Shown in pieces: positions 60,797 to 64,000 of a DNA stretch of 64,000 nt. Source of the stretch: Jackrogersella multiformis (Eukaryota; Ascomycota; Sordariomycetes; Xylariales; Hypoxylaceae); NCBI GenBank assembly GCA_902806575.1, contig CADCXD010000004.1, positions 2,480,001 through 2,544,000 of the forward strand, in the 5' to 3' direction. The notes beneath the pieces were generated by a model. It searched no databases and was not told the origin of the DNA. It was given only the letters and a program-made list of their open reading frames with translations. Numbering within the stretch: the first letter of the stretch is position 1; every line of letters begins with the position of its first letter. Both the position numbers and the translations under genes were made by a program.

Positions 60797-61595
60797 TTTA
60801 ATATAATTAAAAATAAAAAGTATAAAATTTATTATAAAACTTATATTATAAAATTAAATATTCGTAATATTAATTTATATTAAATATAATTTTTAATTAT
60901 ATAATAATATATAATATTTATATAATAATATATAATATTTATATAATAAATTTTAACGTTTCGAAAATAAAAGTTTTTAATTAATCGAAAATATTATAAA
61001 TAATATCGAAATTTAAAACGATTTTTAAAATATTCGTTATAATGATTTTATTACGTGTTAAAATATAACTTTAATTACTTTAATTAATTAAACTTTTATA
61101 AATAATTTCCATAAGTTAAAAGCTTTTTTTTTAATTAATTATATTTTTTAATATACGAGTTTTAAACACTTTATTTAATTATAATAAATTTTTATATTAT
61201 TTTTTAATTTATTCGGTGAAAATATTATATTAATATTTAATTTTAATACGAAAATAATATTAACGTATATTATTAAATATATAATAATTATTCGCGAGGT
61301 TAATTTATCGTTAAAACGTATTAACGATATATTATATATTTTTATAATTATAAAATTTATAATATTAATTAATTATTAACGTCGTTAAAATATATTTAAA
61401 AAAAGAATAATATTAAATAATCGTAACGAAAAAAAACGAATTTTTTTTTTAATATAAAATATTATATATCGTAATAAATGTAATTATATATAAAACGAAT
61501 AAAAAAAAAATATATTAAAACTTAATATATATAATAATTAATAATTAACGTTTTAATTTATAAAATATTTTAAAAATATATATATATTTTTTAAA

Positions 61596-61740
61596 AAAAG
61601 TAATATTATTTATAAAATGCTTTTTTAAAACATTTAACGATATTTATTTATTATTTATATTATTATATTTTAAAAAACTTTATAATTTTTTAATAATAAT
61701 AATTATTTATATTTTATATTACGTATAAATTAATTATATA
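61596..61740 (+). repeat. Repeat unit copy 3 in AT block
   Basis: Direct copy of 60416-60530, extended to the right by TTAAAAAACTTTATAATTTT and AT trinucleotides that are also found, inverted, at 60651-60690. Confidence 0.65.
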
Positions 61741-64000
61741 ATTTACATTTTTTTAATCGAATCTTTAATTTTATATAAAGCTTTTTTAACCTTTAAATTA
61801 TAATATAATTTATTATAAAAAAAGATTATATTATTATTAACGTAAAGTTATTTATATTTATAATTTTAATACATTAACGCTTATTTTATATTATTATAAA
61901 AAAATAAGAAAAAAATTTATTTAATAGATTTATTATTTACACGATAAGCTTTTTTTTAAATTACTTAACTTAAAATAATTATAATTTTTATAATAAAACA
62001 TTTTTTTAATATTATTATAAAAAAGTTAAATATAATTAAGTTTAATTTTTTAATAAAAAGGTTTTATTTTATATATTAAAAAAATCGACGCCGTTTATAA
62101 ATAAAAACTTTATATATAAATTTTCTTTTATAATATAAATATATTTAAATATCTTTTAATAATAATAAATATTAAAGTATATTTTTATATTATATTTTTT
62201 ACATTTATATTTATCGATTTTTAATAGTTTTAAACGGTTAAAAATAACTATAAATCGATTTATAAATTTAAATAATTTTTTAATAATTTTATTAAATAAA
62301 TTATTTAAATAAGGGTTTTTTTAATTAATCCTTTTTAATTGTTAATATATCGTTTAAAAGTTATATTTTATAATTTTTTTTAAAAAAAATATAAAAGGTT
62401 TTTTATACTCGTTTAAAATTATAATAAATTTTTATTTTTATTTAATATAAATATTTTAAATATTTTATAATTTAATTTCGTTAATAATATTATTTTAACG
62501 TTATAATTAAAGTTATAATAAATATAATAAATTATTTACTTTATTATTATTATTATATATATATTATATAAATATTTAATAACGAAACGTTAAATAATAA
62601 TAAATAATTTTAAATAATTTTTAAATTTAATCTTTTTATTTTATAAAAAAAATATAATTAATTTTTATAATTTATATAACTTTTATTTAATAATTAAAAA
62701 AAGTTTAAATTTAAAAATTAATATATACTTTTTTTATAAACATTAAAAAGTATAAAAATTTAAATTTTTAAAATATTTTTAATTTTTTTAATTTAAATTT
62801 TTTTAATTAAAATTAAGTTTATTATTATTATTTTTTCATTTACGTAATATATTAATAATAATATTTTTATTAATATAAAATATATAAATTTATTATTTTA
62901 TTTTTAAATAAACTTTTTTAAGGCTTTTTTTTATTTTATTATTAAAATTAATAATAATAACTTTAAGTTTAAAAACTTTAATTATTTCTTATAATTTAAT
63001 TAAATAATTAATAATTTATAAATAACTTTCGTATTTTTTATTTAAAATAAAAATAAAAACGCGATTAAAAATAAATCTCGTTATTATTTAACTTATATAA
63101 TTAAAAAGCATTTTAAATTTATTAATATTATAAATATTATTAATATTAAAAACTTAATAATAATATTATTATATTTTAACGTAATAAAATATTATTTAAA
63201 AAAAGTTATAAAATAATTAATAAATAACCGTATAAATTATATAATAAATTAAATAAAGTTTTAAATTATTTATACCGTTAAATTAATTTTTAAAAATAAA
63301 AAATTATAAAAATTATAAATAATATATTACGTATATATTATAAAACTTTTATAAAAATTTATCGTATAAAAAATCGAATATAAAACCCACCCTTACCGAA
63401 GGTAAAATAATTACATAATAAAAAAATTATTAAATAACGTTAAAATTACGATAAATAACCGAAAAATCGTTATACGATAATATATATATCTTATAACTTT
63501 TAACGTAATTTATAATTATTTCCTTTTATTTTTTAAATAAAAACTTATTAATAAAAATAATAATTAGATTTTAAATAACCTTTTATTTATTACTTTATTT
63601 AAATATTAATTATTTATTTCGTTATATTTTTTTATTTTTATTAAAAAAACGACGTAATATTTAAAAAGATTATTTAATTTATAATTATAAGTTATATATT
63701 TATTAATAAATTTATATCTCGTATTAATAAAAAACTAAAAAATAAATTAAATAATTATTAATTAAACTTTAATAATAATAAAAACAAAAATAACCTTAAT
63801 AATAAAATAAATAACGACCGATCGAAATTTAAAAAATCGAATATATTAATAAATAATAATTAATTTAATAATAATATAAATATAAACTTAAATAACGATA
63901 ATTAATTTAATAACGATATAAGTATAAATTTAAATAATATATTAAAATAATTTTAATATCGTTAATAATGTTATTAAAAAAATAAACTTTTAAAAAATAT

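Larger units (their letters stand above)
60085..64000. repeat. RIP-saturated AT-rich block (continues beyond the window)
   Basis: Nearly 4 kb of extreme AT-rich DNA with stops in all frames. Remaining C is mainly in CpG and CpT; CpA/TpG is scarce. No LTR from the 26-kb element was recognised here, so the source repeat may differ. Three related segments (60416-60530 direct, 60651-60796 inverted, 61596-61740 direct) show internal repetition. A less mutated patch (AAACCCACCCTTACCGAAGG, about 63383-63402) stands out. Confidence 0.85.

Overview
The window is nuclear DNA from a filamentous ascomycete (Pezizomycotina, most likely Sordariomycetes). The evidence is short GT-AG introns (about 50-180 nt) with CTAAC-type branch points, fungus-restricted protein families, and two large AT-saturated blocks with the transition pattern of repeat-induced point mutation (RIP). 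I see no rRNA, tRNA, CRISPR or prokaryotic feature.

Layout. The left edge (1-9.8 kb) holds the tail of one possible gene, a decayed alcohol dehydrogenase and an approximately 8-kb gene desert rich in the palindrome TACCTAGGTA. A housekeeping block follows (9.8-23.8 kb): an Lte1-type RasGEF, ribosomal protein uS2/RPS0 (minus), mitochondrial uS15m (plus), V-ATPase subunit d/VMA6 (minus) and the box C/D snoRNP core protein NOP58 (plus). RPS0/uS15m and VMA6/NOP58 are divergent pairs sharing short promoters. A metallo-beta-lactamase-fold hydrolase (24.6-25.6 kb) precedes a 6.7-kb RIP-destroyed LTR retrotransposon (26.08-32.76 kb).

From 32.8 kb the region is gene-poor and accessory: a bZIP regulator, a SNG1/DUF3533 membrane protein, a DAO-type FAD oxidoreductase, a CorA-like membrane protein, a fungal C2H2-like protein and an MFS sugar porter. 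Next is a membrane-protein pseudogene broken by a 304-bp solo LTR with a perfect 5-bp target duplication, then a secreted S51 (cyanophycinase-like) peptidase. A second RIP-saturated block runs from about 60.08 kb to the right edge.

How parts relate. The solo LTR at 55.77 kb is an almost unmutated copy of the LTRs of the 26-kb element, so it can be used to read RIP changes base by base. Exon structures were derived by hand from splice consensus, reading-frame closure and family resemblance. No database search was possible.
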